Origin: Pseudocercospora fijiensis CIRAD86
Lineage: Eukaryota > Ascomycota > Dothideomycetes > Mycosphaerellales > Mycosphaerellaceae
Assembly: GCF_000340215.1 (NCBI RefSeq)
Contig: NW_006921540.1
Location: 46,482 to 110,481, forward strand
Direction of reading: 5' to 3'
Length of the DNA: 64,000 nucleotides
How positions within the stretch are numbered: the first letter of the stretch is position 1; every line of letters begins with the position of its first letter. This document shows positions 1 to 10,749 of this stretch, piece by piece. The translations under genes were made by a program, and so were the position numbers. Below the pieces are notes generated by a model. That model was not told the DNA's origin. It made no database searches and saw nothing but the letters and a program-made list of their open reading frames with translations.

Positions 1-111
1 TCGGTAGCGTTCGCGTTAGTAGTAACTGTCTTCTTACGCTTCTTTAGCGTTATTAGGCTAGCTAGTACGAATTGCTCGTTTAGATTTATAATCGCTATCG
101 GTATATAGCAT
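1..111 (-). pseudogene. 5' end of a leftward pseudogene, running off the window
   Basis: Reading leftwards from a surviving ATG at 109-111 gives a polar frame beginning MLYTDSDYKSKRAIR, interrupted only by TAG codons where Gln or Trp are expected after RIP, and continuing to the edge. It is supported mainly by context: like three other leftward genes here, it is followed upstream (to the right) by a palindrome pair and a copy of the ~200-bp repeat. No domain is recognisable in about 37 codons. Confidence 0.35.
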
Positions 112-162
112 ACTAGCCGTTATTTACCGTTCGGACTAGCTAGAAGAGTAGCTCGTAGGTAT

Positions 163-225
163 AGATCGGTTTGCCGGGCGGAGAAAATAGGAGTATAGAC
201 TAGTTTACTAGATAGAGAAACGAGA
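163..225. repeat. Double palindrome, locus 1
   Basis: Two degenerate copies of the palindrome family typified by half-site ACTACTTTGCCGGC sit about 30 bp apart (core TTTGCCGGGCGGAGAAAATA, then GACTAGTTTACTAGATAGAG). They lie between the leftward start at 111 and repeat R1. Confidence 0.5.
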
Positions 226-239
226 CAAAGATAGATAGA

Positions 240-545
240 CGGGGAAGGCGGTAGTAGTAGGAGTAGATTATAAAATAGAAGAAGTTAGGGCGATAGTAGA
301 AAGGTATATACTAGTATTAGCGCTCGGACCTCTAACCGTTTATATAGCAAGCCGCGTAGATAGCGCAAATATATAAGGTAGTTTACTTTACTAACGCGCG
401 TATAAAAGAGACGTCTAGAGCGATATAGCTAATTTATATAGTAAAGTTAGGACCGCCTTTCGTTCGGTACGTTAGTTAAGGCCGATAGGTAAAGTCCGCT
501 AAAACGCGCTAGTATAGGGTTTAGAACCTAATCTAAGAGGAAGGA
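240..545 (+). repeat. Repeat R1: first of four copies of a shared 5' module
   Basis: TAG-rich lead-in followed by a core (about 311-545) that matches the cores at 20365-20575, 22279-22470 and 23441-23632 in the same orientation. Shared landmarks in order are a GCGCTCGG block, TTTACTTTACTAA, GCTAATTTATATAGTAA, TTCGTTCG, GTAAAGTCCGCTAAAACGC and a closing AACCTAATCTAAG. All four cores also read through a similar short + frame (around S-D-I-A-N-L-Y), so a degraded shared exon is possible. Position, upstream of a leftward gene, favours a promoter or 5'-UTR module. Confidence 0.65.
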
Positions 546-1034
546 ATAAAGTAAAGCCGAAGCGACGCCGTTACCTTACTAAGATCCTATACTAGACAGA
601 CCGCTTACGTCGCCTATACAATTTTATATAGTATATCGAAGTCGTATATCTTCGTCTATAATATAGGCGAGGTTACGCGCGAAGTAGGGCCGTAGAAGGT
701 AGCCGAACGACGACGAAGCGGTATATAATAGTAACGCAATATATACGTAGACTTTACGTATACGGTAGATACGAGGCGTAGAAGGAAGTAAAGTAAAGTC
801 TAACTAGAGTAGGCGCGGCAAGACGAAATATAACTAAGGCAATACTAACGACTTTACTAGCTAGAAAAGTAGTTAACCGTCGCCGCGAGAGTATGTCTAG
901 TTAAGACGGGTTAGTAACCGATAGAGTACTTATTAGAGACGCCGCCGTATAAACCCTTTTAACTATTTTTCCCCGGCTAGCAAAGTAGTTAGCGACTAAT
1001 AAGATAGGGTATCGTAGTAGAGATAGACCGATAG
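546..1034. other. Non-coding stretch with two palindromes
   Basis: No convincing frame. Two members of the palindrome family lie at 850-876 and 960-991 (second: AACTATTTTTCCCCGGCTAG followed by CAAAGTAGTT), about 85 bp apart. Otherwise I see only RIP-degraded sequence. Confidence 0.4.
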
Positions 1035-1690
1035 TATACTAAACCTAGGGGAGATAATAGCGGAATATAAGACCTAGCTTAGACGTATATTTATAGACGT
1101 GTCTTCTATTATACTCGCTAGTATAATCCTATAGACGGCGTATCTTATAAGTAAGATATAATAACTAGGTAGCGGGAAATGTACAATATCGGTAGAGCCG
1201 GGAAGATAGATAGATAAAATGCCCGAGCGGTAGGGAAAGACTCTCTATCGTTACTATAGATACTCGGCGATTGTATTACGCGTACGTAAAGTATAACGAA
1301 GGTATAGGCGGGTTAGATAATAGCGGTAGGGCCTCGCGGATAATAGTAGTTCGGAGTCGGTTATATAGACTCTAGATCTACGTATAATAGCTACTATAAT
1401 TCGGTTATATTAATAGTATATATTACAAGTACCGACTAGGTAGACTATATATAGATAGGAGGAAAAACTATAGAAAAGGCTAGAGATACGATAGGAAATT
1501 GCTCTACTTAATCGGCTAGTATTTAGTATATAGACTAGGCTATTTATATACGCGCCTAGTCGGTAATCTATAGGACCTAACGCCTAGGATACGCGTACTT
1601 ACTAGTCGTCCTATAGAGGCCTACTCGAGGAGATCTATATTACTATCTACTCTCTATATATAGGGCCCGTACGTATATACCTACGCCTTA
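1035..1690 (+). pseudogene. Unrecognised RIP-degraded coding remnant (strand uncertain)
   Basis: A rightward frame starting near NLGEIIAEYKT stays coherent to about 1690 with only TAG/TAA interruptions at likely Gln/Trp codons. Its middle is rich in Arg, Gln, Glu and Leu, compatible with helical or coiled-coil structure. No family is recognised. The opposite strand also gives a long frame with RIP-type stops, so the strand is provisional. It lies between the palindromes at 850-991 and a leftward pseudogene. Confidence 0.3.
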
Positions 1691-1989
1691 CTCGGCATCC
1701 TCGGCGTCGCTACTCTCGACTAGTACTATAAACGAGGCGATAGCCGCTAGCTTAACGCGCTTAGTATAAGCTAATATATCGTCGGCTAGGCGAGGATATA
1801 AAGCGACTAGTAGAGTAAGAGATCGCTTAGTTAAGTAACGAGCGTATAGGGTTAGCTCGTCTATAGCGCTAGTATCTCTAACAAAGTCGCTAGAGTTAGG
1901 GCGAATAGGAGAGCTAGCCTAACTGCCTAGTAAGTATAGCTATATACCTATATAGTTAGGTTCGTAGTTAGATAGCGTTCTAAGGGAGA

Positions 1990-3390
1990 GAGTAGCAACT
2001 CTATAGTTACTATTATTATTATAATTATCGAAGGGACTAGTAAAACTCCGAAGTTTTCGAACGAGAGGCGCGAGAGTAGGAGCGTAGTAGCCGATGTTTT
2101 ATACGACTTAGGCAAAATCGGCGTCGTAGTTAGGAGTATGCCGCTAAATGTACTTAAGATATACTATAAAGGGTATTAGTAATTCGACTAGTAATAGAGG
2201 TAATAACTACTATACTAGATAGCGAAATAGATAATAACGTATAGTACGACTTACTATACTAATTAGGAATAATAGTAGAGTCGTATTAACCTATAGCGAG
2301 GGCCTTAGTAGCGAAATAGTAAAGGTACTATATAAGTCGAATCGGATAGGTATCCTCGGTAACGTCGTCGTAGTATAGATATTACGCTATAGCGTACTTT
2401 AGATACTCGTAGTCGCATCCTCCCGTATAGTCTAGGTTACGCTTATCGGCCTAAAAGAAGTTATCTAGCGTAGGCTACTAGCGGTCGACGATAGTAGCGA
2501 CTTCTCTTACTATCGTACTATCGAGTAATAGGTAAAAGATAGCTTCGACTAGAACGAGATTCTTATAAGTCGGATCGGAGATATAGCCCTACGTAGCATC
2601 TAATATCTAGTAGCGAATGCCGTAGGACTTGCGTATATAGGCGTCGGCTATACGCTATCTAATATTAGTATTAGCGTATTTACAAAATTAGGTTATAGGG
2701 GGCATACCGGTAGTACTATAAGCTCGTAAGATCTCGTCTAACTAGATATAGTAGATCTCTTTATCTATAAGCTAGTCGGGCGGTAAGACTACTATAGTAA
2801 GCCGCTCCTAAATGTCGAGATAGAAGGTCTACTAGTAGCGCGAGTCGATAGTATCGACGAGGCTTAATTTAAATACTATAACGGCGTAAGTCTATTCTAT
2901 ATAAGTATAACGATTAACGATCGAGTTCTTCTTACTAAAGTCGACGATATCTACGATATACTATACGTATATACCGTAATACAGATTAATAGACTCTATA
3001 TTAGTACGCGAGGACAGAATAATAGCCTAGGTTCGGGGATTATTATTAAAGGTATCCTCGGCGGTAGCGCGCTCGGCGTATATTATACTAGTATAGATAG
3101 TAGAGTATCGGATCTAATATAACTCTAATACGAGGTCGAGGAGTTAGTAATTAAGTACCTCTTCGACCTAGAATACTACCTTAGACAAAAGCTAGATAAT
3201 ATATACGTAGACTAGCTATAGTATCGCTAGGTACTTCGGAGATAGGCGGACTAGATAGACGAGTCGATCTACGCGATAGCTTAGGATAGGAAGAGGCGTA
3301 GAGTCCTTTATATAGAACTAGAAGAAGTCCTATATTGTTATCTAATATAAGGCGCTAGAGTTATATTAGCGAGAAAGTAGCGGCGGACGG
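1990..3390 (-). pseudogene. Unrecognised leftward pseudogene
   Basis: A continuous leftward frame runs through about 2820-2070. It includes segments such as MPPITQFCKYANTNIRQR, and further on GGCDYEYLKYAIA and YYDDVTEDTYPIRL, with stops only at predicted Gln/Trp positions. Upstream (2830-3390) the reading is less certain. No domain is recognised. The sequence looks like a globular helical protein of 300-450 residues. It follows the SNF2-type gene in the same direction, separated from it by the palindrome pair at 3401-3466, so the two may have been neighbouring cargo genes. Confidence 0.45.
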
Positions 3391-3400
3391 TTAGACTATA

Positions 3401-3466
3401 GACTACTTTGCCGGCTAGCGAAATAGTCGTATACGTCTACTAGTTTTCGCTAGCTAGTAAAATAGT
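3401..3466. repeat. Double palindrome, best-preserved pair
   Basis: Palindrome one (3401-3428) starts GACTACTTTGCCGGC and ends GCGAAATAGTC. Palindrome two (3436-3466) has arms around TTTTCGCTAG/CTAGTAAAA. The 7-bp spacer is GTATACG. Each would fold into a hairpin with arms of about 13-14 bp. It lies between two leftward pseudogenes. Confidence 0.75.
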
Positions 3467-3479
3467 CTATAGCGTAATA

Positions 3480-6054
3480 GACTTATAGGGATTAAAGAGT
3501 TAGCGTAAAGGAGGTTAGCCTTCGGTCGGCGATAGCAGCGAGGAGAGGATAGGCGGTATAGAGACTAAGCTAACGAAATAGTATCTCGTAGAGGGGCGCT
3601 TAATACTATAGTCTAGCTTATCGATATACTTAGCGAAGCGATAGTAAGCGGCGCGGTATTCTATCTAGGAAATAGGAGTATATTATACCTCGACGTTAAC
3701 GACTTACTATAAGGGAATGTCGTCCTCTAAGGTTATAATAGAGTCGCGGATCTTAAGTTAGTTTCTCTTAGAGCGTCGGAGGACGTAGAGGCTAAAGGCG
3801 AATATCGTTAGATATATCTAGTCGTCGTCGTTAAGGGGCCTATATAGAGCTTTAGGGTTAAGTATTTAGAGGACGATATCGCGAAAGTATATAGCGCTAG
3901 TATAGACGTAGCGAGATAGTAGAGCTATATAATAGATTCGTAGGTCTTCGGGAATAGCGCTCTATCGGAGGCTATAGTCGCGTTAGAAACGGCTATAGTA
4001 TATAACGGCATCGGTAACGTTCGAAAATCCTATAATAAGGTCGGTCCGATCTCGGGCGTCCTATAGTTTAAGGATACGACGGAATAGAAACCGAGTAAGT
4101 ATAGCGAAGTTATTAAGATCGGTAGCTAATAGAGTCGCTATAGCAAATATAGCTACTATATACGCGTTATTAAAGAGTTTCTATATAGCGTCTGTTTAGA
4201 GTAAGAACTACGTCTAGAAGTAGTATACCTCGTTATATATAACGATAGACGGATACTTAGCGCGTAAGTTAGCGAGACGAAACGTATTATCGGATTAATA
4301 CTTATCGTACAATTTAGTATTACGAGCAATCTAGAGTTCTCTAATAGTATTATTAGTACGGTCTCTACGCTCTATTCGATAATCGACTACCTCGAGATTC
4401 TATAGGAGCAATTCGTCCTTCTACTAATATAGCTATAGCCGATCCTAAAACTAAGCTAGGCGGTTATATCGCTTATAGTACGCTAGGCCAGGTATAAGTG
4501 TCTCCTAAACAAAGGCCTCGCGAGTAGAGATAATAAGTATACGAGTAGTCTATAGATCGCGGTCCGAAAGGGATATAATATATTCGATAAGTCCTAGGCC
4601 GTCGGGTATATTTAGGTAACGCCGGATAATATAGATAAAATAGCGAGACTCGCTATTAAGCGCGACAAGAGTAGCGACGTAGATATAGCGAGTATAGTTA
4701 GGATTAGGACTAAAGTACCGGTTATAGGTATCGCGCTAGGTATTAATCGTTATAGCGGTCCCGATTTAGTAGATAGGAGCGTAGCGGTAAGGCGTCGTAT
4801 AAGTCTTATCTAGCTTAGTACGTAATTCGGCGATAGTCGACTTCTACGCGTTAATATCCTCTTTAAGAGGGCCTAGGCAAATACCGTCGGCTTCGTACTC
4901 TAGGCAATCGAGTATTCTACGCTAGAGCGTCTAGCGGCTACTAACGCCGAATCGCTAGTCGAGGAAAGTCTCGGCTACTATTATAAGTAGATCGCGCGGG
5001 TCGTCGTTAGGAATAGTCGGTATATTATAGAACGGGACGTAATAGCCGAAGATAGAGTCTAGTACGATACCTCGCTCTATATAGGCGTAGTCGAGTATAG
5101 CTACGACGATAGTTAGTAGGAGATAAGTATATATATAGACCGTTTTACCGGCCGGTAAATAGATATCTAGACGTATATTTACTAGCCGGCAAAATAATCT
5201 ATACGTTAGGATTAATATTTCTTACCTTAATATACAATACGCTATTCTTCGATATACTCGGACTAAGCTATAGCGGCGTAGAGGATAGAGATAGTCTTAC
5301 TAGTACCGGTATCGTCGGCGAGAATAGCGCCCTATATAAGTAATTTCTATATTTCGACGATCTATATAATAGCCTATAGTTACTATATCGTAAGACAGAG
5401 TCTACGAAACGTAATACGGTATAGGTATTTACTAACTTTATTAATCTCGCTATCTAGGAGTATAGTAACGTCGATGTTTATTGCTATATAGGCTTCGTTA
5501 AATAATAGAGGCGTAGCCGTATACCTAGAGCGATAGTACTATAGGGTATCGAGTATACTAGCGTATAATATACGCTAAGCGTCGGTAATAGGGAACGGGG
5601 TATTAGGCTAGGGCGCAAGCTATAGCTAGTTAGTATTAGCCTAGACAGTACTCTTACGCTTACTCGGGAGATATTTTATATTAGCGGGTTTAATAGTATC
5701 CGAAGTCGAAAAAGTTATATCGATACTATTACTAATATCTCGTAGGAAGGCTCGCTATAGTACTAGATCCTAATCGTTAATCTTATATACGTCGTACGTC
5801 TTATACTACTTATAAAGGACATTTGTTAGGTCGTCTATTACGCGTATAGTTCGCTAGTAGTTATAAGTATTATCTACTCGGATCGACCTAGCCTCGCTAA
5901 GAAAGGCCTTTTCGTCGCGCGTAAATTTATATACGTCGCTAGGTATAAGAGGACTAATAACCGGAGAGGGTAGACGCCTAGATAGGCGTAGAGGGCCTAG
6001 AGCTAGCACTTCGCGGTCGTCCGCTATATTTAACTTAGAAACGTCCTTAGGTAT
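3480..6054 (-). pseudogene. SNF2-family helicase/ATPase pseudogene (element 1)
   Basis: SNF2 proteins are ATP-driven DNA translocases, usually nuclear chromatin remodellers. The leftward frame starts at 6054 (ATG RIPed to ATA, reading M-P-K-D-V-S-K). An N-terminal region of ~240 residues leads to Walker A at 5281-5340, GAILADDTGTSKT, where the final G of GTGKT is S by a TpG-to-TpA change. The DExH box is at 4201-4255 and reads NEVYYF: D to N and H to Y are both the exact RIP products. The reading crosses one in-frame intron (5101-5225). The helicase C-terminal half is too decayed to delimit, and the end near 3480 is approximate. Interruptions are TAG at Gln/Trp codons. Palindrome 6082-6105 and repeat R2 lie upstream. 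Confidence 0.75.
5101..5225 (-). other. Intron in the SNF2-like pseudogene, containing a double palindrome
   Basis: On the minus strand the frame meets a donor GTAAG (5225-5221). The intron ends with a branch-like CTAAC and an acceptor TAG at 5101. Splicing joins the exons in phase 1 and keeps the frame (…RIVY* then AILDYAYIERG). Most of the 125 bp is a pair of palindromes at 5138-5163 and 5170-5202 (cores TTTTACCGGCCGGTAAA and ATTTACTAGCCGGCAAAAT). Confidence 0.65.
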
Positions 6055-6081
6055 CGCCTAGGTAGTACTAATTCGATTATA

Positions 6082-6105
6082 GACTACTTTACTAGCTAGA
6101 AAATA
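6082..6105. repeat. Single palindrome upstream of the SNF2-like gene
   Basis: GACTACTTTACTAGCTAGAA and following bases form one member of the palindrome family, 28 bp upstream of the SNF2-like start codon. It belongs with repeat R2, from which it is now separated by the Gypsy insertion. Confidence 0.6.
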
Positions 6106-6152
6106 ACGACGGACGGTAGAAGTAGTAGTAGTAGTAGTTAAAGTAGTAGTAG

Positions 6153-6498
6153 TATAGGCGGGACGAGTAGGTCGTAGGTAGAGGTATATATATAGGGAAC
6201 TATATACTATAGGCCTAGTACTTAGTAAACTGCGAGGGGTCGGCGTAGCATTATATACTTTAAAGGGAAGGCGTCGTAAATATTAAAGAGAAGAGAGCGG
6301 CCGTAGGGAGGGCTATATTGCAGCTAGATTAGGTACATTTCCTATGTCTCTCTTACTATATATTATCGTAGCTATATCTCCTTATATCGTATATATATAT
6401 ATTCTAATTATAAAGGTAGTTATATGTTCTAGGGTACAAAAACAAGGAGAGGGGGTATAAGTATATATATAAGTGCTAAGCCGGGTTTCCCTACTACA
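6153..6498 (-). repeat. Gypsy 3' LTR (left)
   Basis: Matches 19935-20280 end to end. It begins TATAGGCGGGACG (the TG end RIPed to TA) and ends CCCTACTACA. It is more RIPed than its partner in the TATA-rich middle, where the right copy still has TATGTGTGTATG. Confidence 0.92.
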
Positions 6499-6512
6499 TT
6501 TTCCCTCCTAGA
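6499..6512 (-). other. Polypurine tract of the Gypsy element
   Basis: On the minus strand AGGAGGGAAAA abuts the 3' LTR, the expected place for the plus-strand DNA primer. Confidence 0.7.
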
Positions 6513-6607
6513 CTAAGAAGTCTGCCCTTAGACTAACGCTTCCTTACCTCCCGGACTGAAAAACCTTAAATACGTAAAGAAACTAAACTAACTATCCTAT
6601 AGCGGTA

Positions 6608-6632
6608 TCCTAGCTAGCTAGCTGCTATACCC
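6608..6632. repeat. CTAG-tract junction motif, copy 1
   Basis: CCTAGCTAGCTAGCTGCTAT followed by ACCCT. This is the last of four similar tracts that mark the boundaries between coding blocks of the Gypsy element. It lies between the end of the third region and the 3' LTR. Confidence 0.6.
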
Positions 6633-6639
6633 TATTACT

Positions 6640-9600
6640 TATTTCTTTCTACTACGAGTCGCTAGTCTACTATAGTTACCTCTACGGCCCTAGCCGCTAT
6701 AATTGCCTCCTCGCCTCTACTAGTTAAATTAGTCGATAAGAGCCTAGGTCCGCGTCGCCTTAGCCCGTATGTCCTAGCGGGTCTGTCGCTTATTCGGATT
6801 AGCTATAGAGTTCGTAGGCTGCTTTAAAGAAGATAACTAAGGAGGCTGTTTCTTAGGGGTACTAAGCTGCTAGGAGTTAACGTTCGGGAGTACTCTACTA
6901 GGAGTAGAGACTTTCGAAGCGTAGGTAGTAGGTTTCGCTAAAAGGGCGCTAGACTGCCGCTAGTTAGTAGGAAGGTCTGCCTTACTAGGTTCCTATTAAT
7001 ATATAAATCCCTAGCCTCCCTAATTAAACTCCTCCCTAGTATTAGGCGCAGGCTAATATCGGTAGAAATTATCCTAGTTTAGGCGTATATACCGATCTTC
7101 GCTATTGTTTAGGATATAACTCTAGTCTTTTAAAGACTATATAAGAGCCTTAAAGAATAATTTCTCCCCGAAACGTTCCTACTTAAGCCGAATAACCTTA
7201 CTTAATATCTTAGAGTATGCCGACGCTATACCCTTACAATACTGCTTTAAATAGTTCTCGAGTATATATAAGGAGCCTTCTTAGTTAAGGTTGCGAAAGA
7301 GTCTTCGAATATATTACTATACTATAGTATCGTCCTACTTTAATCGGCCGACGAGGGCTTCCGAGATTAGGTTATTATTGCGTAGGCGCACTATAGCCGG
7401 GAACGCGTACGGAGGGGCACCGTACTTGTTTATAAGACTAGAGGGCGAGGTAGGGCTAGGAAGAAGGTCTCGATAGGTAGCGGCGAGTTCCTAAAATATA
7501 CCTCTAGCTTCGCAATTAAGCTTTCTAGTTACTAAGTCGTATCGGTAGAACTAGGGGAGTATAGTTATCCTCTCGGTATTCTTCGGTAATGCCTAAGCGC
7601 CGTATAGAAGGTAGGGAAGGGTTAGGCGTACTCTAAGGGTACCGACTAGATACTACTCCTAGCCTACATTTCGATACTTGCCTTTTAGCTTGTTCTTAAT
7701 AAAGTTATTAAGGGTATTCTTTATCTTAGTGTTTAGGCAATATGTATTATAGTTAATAGAGAGAATGTAACCCCGAGGAGCGTACGTAGGGCCCTTTTCC
7801 TAGCGAAGGATCTTAAGTTCCTTATACTATTTATTAAAGACTTCTAGTTAGTAGATCCTAGCGAAGACCTTCGTAGTAGTCTCTACCGTTTTAGGAAGGA
7901 AGGATACGGAGCCTTAAACTTAGTTTATAGCAATGCCTTCTTAGAGATCGAAAGGGTACTAGTTAATATAGGCAAACTCGGTCGAACCGCCGTTACTAGG
8001 TTAAGTTATCTTAGCGTAGTACAGGTAGGAGATTAGGTTAAGAGCGTAGTTAGGGCGGATAAGGCCGTAGAGGAGCTAGTAGATAGGGTCTCCTTAGTAG
8101 ATCTACTAAAACCTAGAATAGAAGGCGGTTCGAAGCTAATCCTTATTCGAGACTCCGTTAACTAAACGCTAATACTATAGGTACATTGTAGCCTCTAGCT
8201 TAAACTAGTTAGATAGGGACATCTTTCCGAAGGGTAGAGGGGCCGCGGCGACTTCGACTTTCTTATTATTATACTAACTAAAGACGGCCGCTCTATATAG
8301 TTTAGTAGAGCCTTTATCGCTCGTAATGCTATCTAAGGTAATAGTACTATCTCTTACCTAGGCATCCTAGCTAGCCTTTGTTATTACTCTTATACGGGAG
8401 AAGGCCTTACGAATCTTAGTAGCAATCGCTAGGATAACGCGTTTAATAGTTAAAGGGTTGTATGTCTTGCTCTCGTAACTATAGGCTTTAGGGAAAAAGC
8501 GATATAGTCTAAGGTAGTCGCTAGGGATAGGAGGACGGCGAGTCTTCCGAAACAGGTTAGGTCTCTTATTTCGAAGGCGGAGAAGGTCGTTCCGGTACTT
8601 ATATCTAGGGCTACTTAAGGTTTCTATTATCTGCTCTCGACCGACCTTTCCTCGAAACCTAACTACTATCCTAAACAGGTAGCGGGTATAAGTATAGTAA
8701 GGCGGGTAAGGGGCAGTTATAATAAGGGCAATTGCTCTTCCCTACGTAGCATTATTAGATTTACTATCGTACTATATTAAAGTACTACGGTCGGCTTCCG
8801 AGAATCTACTATAGCTATAGTAGGCTAGGCTATTTCTAATTTAAGTGTCCTTATCGGGGGTTAGCTCCCTATAGCATACAGTGCCTCCCCGCTTAGGTCC
8901 TAAGGTATTAAGGTCGTCGGTTAGGTTCTCCTTAAGGGATACGGTAAGATCTCTACTCGGCTTATTAAGTCTATTCGATCTACGGGTCCTTCCTAGAGGG
9001 GGGATAGGCGTAGTAGTCCGAATTCGACGAGTAGGCGGAGCCCCTAGAGCAAGGCTATTATTACTACTCCTACTACTAGTCCGATTAGGTAGTAAAGTAG
9101 AGTTTTCGACTAGGAGATTAAGGCGAGTCGTATTACGTTATAGAGGCGTATTTTAGCGAGAGCTAATAGGCTAAGTAGGGCGAGCGGGTAATAGCTACTA
9201 GTTGTCCTATCTAGCTAGAGGGTCGCTAGCCGGGTTGTATATAACTAGTAATCTAATAGGTATACTAATTCGCTCGTATATACCTATATAGGATCGAGGG
9301 ATATTAAGCCCTAGGGTCCTAGAAGCAGTGCCTTTAATATAGCTACCTAGCGGTCTCGAAAAAGGGCGCCCGTCGGGAGTAATAGTAATAATAGGAGGGC
9401 CTTCGTATTAGCTAATTCGAATACCGATAGCCTTAAGCTTCGCCTTACTAGCCTCCGTTCTCTAAGGGAAGAATTCATTCTTACCCTCCTTACGAGTATC
9501 GTCCTCCTTATCTACTACGTAGTCCTTAGTAGTAATAGTAACGGTATTAATATCTACCCGTCCCTATCTCGCCCTAAGCGTTCGGCGGTATAGGTAATTA

Positions 9601-10660
9601 CTTAGGATACGAAGAATAAGCTAAATTTCGGAAACCTAGCTAGCGTCCTTAAAGTTTACGTAGTTGTTAAGCTTTCTATCCTTCTATAGCCTAAAGACTC
9701 GAGCTATTTCCTTCGCGGTATTACCTCGGACATTGTAGAGGTCTAGGTAGTTCCTAAAGAATATAGGACTATTAGTAATATCGTTCTTACGGCGATCTTC
9801 CGTAGCCTTCCTACGAGTAGCGGCGGCTTATAGGGTAGCAAATTCGTTACCTATATACTACTCGAGGGCCTATACTATAGTAGATCCTCGGGTACGAAGA
9901 ACATCTCCTATTTCTTTCGGTAGTCCTTTAAAGAGCGCCTCCTTAAGCCGATAATAGGTTAGCTCGGTACCTTTAATAAAGTTATTAATACTTCCTAAGT
10001 TGTCGTAGATTATATCTACCTTAGTTTAGCGGGATAGGTTAGCGGATTAAAGGTATTATACCTATTCGAGTAGGGTATTGTAATTGCTTAGTCGCTAGTC
10101 GGAAGGAAGGTAGGAAATGCCGCTATAGGCTACGCTCGTAATAAGGTCTCGACTAGAGGCTTCTACTATTACGCGCTTATAAGGCGGTAGGGGGGTTTTA
10201 TATATCGGGTCGCGTAGAGGAGGTAGGGGTTTGTCGGTCTTTAATAGTTAATTAAGGAGGGTAGTGTTTACTATAAGCGCCTATCGCTTTGTCGAGGGAA
10301 GGGCGATATAGGTATATTTGTTTATAAAGAAGTTTAGGCGCGAGAAAGGTCGCCTTTTTATTATAGTAGTAACGCGGGTACGCGGGAAGGGACGGGAGGC
10401 ACCTACCTTACGCGTATACGCGCGTTTATATATAAATCCGAAAATAAGGTACGTATCCTAAAGGAAGTAAAGGGTTAGTAGTAGGTAGCGGCGACATTTC
10501 TAGAGGCCTAGGTAATTCGCGTAGTAGCGAGATTCGAGGGCGTAGGACTAGAGCACTTAGATCTAGGGAGTTAGGTATTATATAACGCACTAACCCCTCC
10601 GCTTCAACCCCTACCGCATTAAGGCATAGTTATAAGGGCTCCTCCGGGCAGTATAAGGGT
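6640..10660 (-). pseudogene. Extra ~4-kb coding region downstream of Gypsy pol (third ORF)
   Basis: Long leftward frames with RIP-type stops occupy this block. Readable stretches include SRDLITSVAYSGISYLPSD and RLKEALFKGLPKEIGDVL near 10150-9900, and KASWDAWVRDSTITLDS near 8400-8300. The predicted protein is polar and helical with no clear signal peptide, membrane segments or zinc finger. It is not a domain I recognise, and I see nothing envelope-like. It is bounded by CTAG-tract motifs. The phrase RPFFETAR near 9350 recurs near 15850 at the end of the Gag-protease block, hinting at an internal duplication. Open apparent reading frames on the plus strand here are antisense. Confidence 0.5.
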
Positions 10661-10682
10661 AGTAGTAGTAGTCGTAATATAT

Positions 10683-10705
10683 CCTAGCTAGCTAGCTACT
10701 ATAGG
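10683..10705. repeat. CTAG-tract junction motif, copy 2
   Basis: CCTAGCTAGCTAGCTACTAT lies between the end of pol and the start of the third region. Confidence 0.6.
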
Positions 10706-10749
10706 CGGGAGCTCCCGGGATTCTTAGAAATCTCGATATATCGGCCGGC

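Noticed and set aside
8881..9156. 91-codon Arg/Leu-rich frame on the plus strand
   Set aside because: Antisense to the Gypsy third coding block; low-complexity composition.
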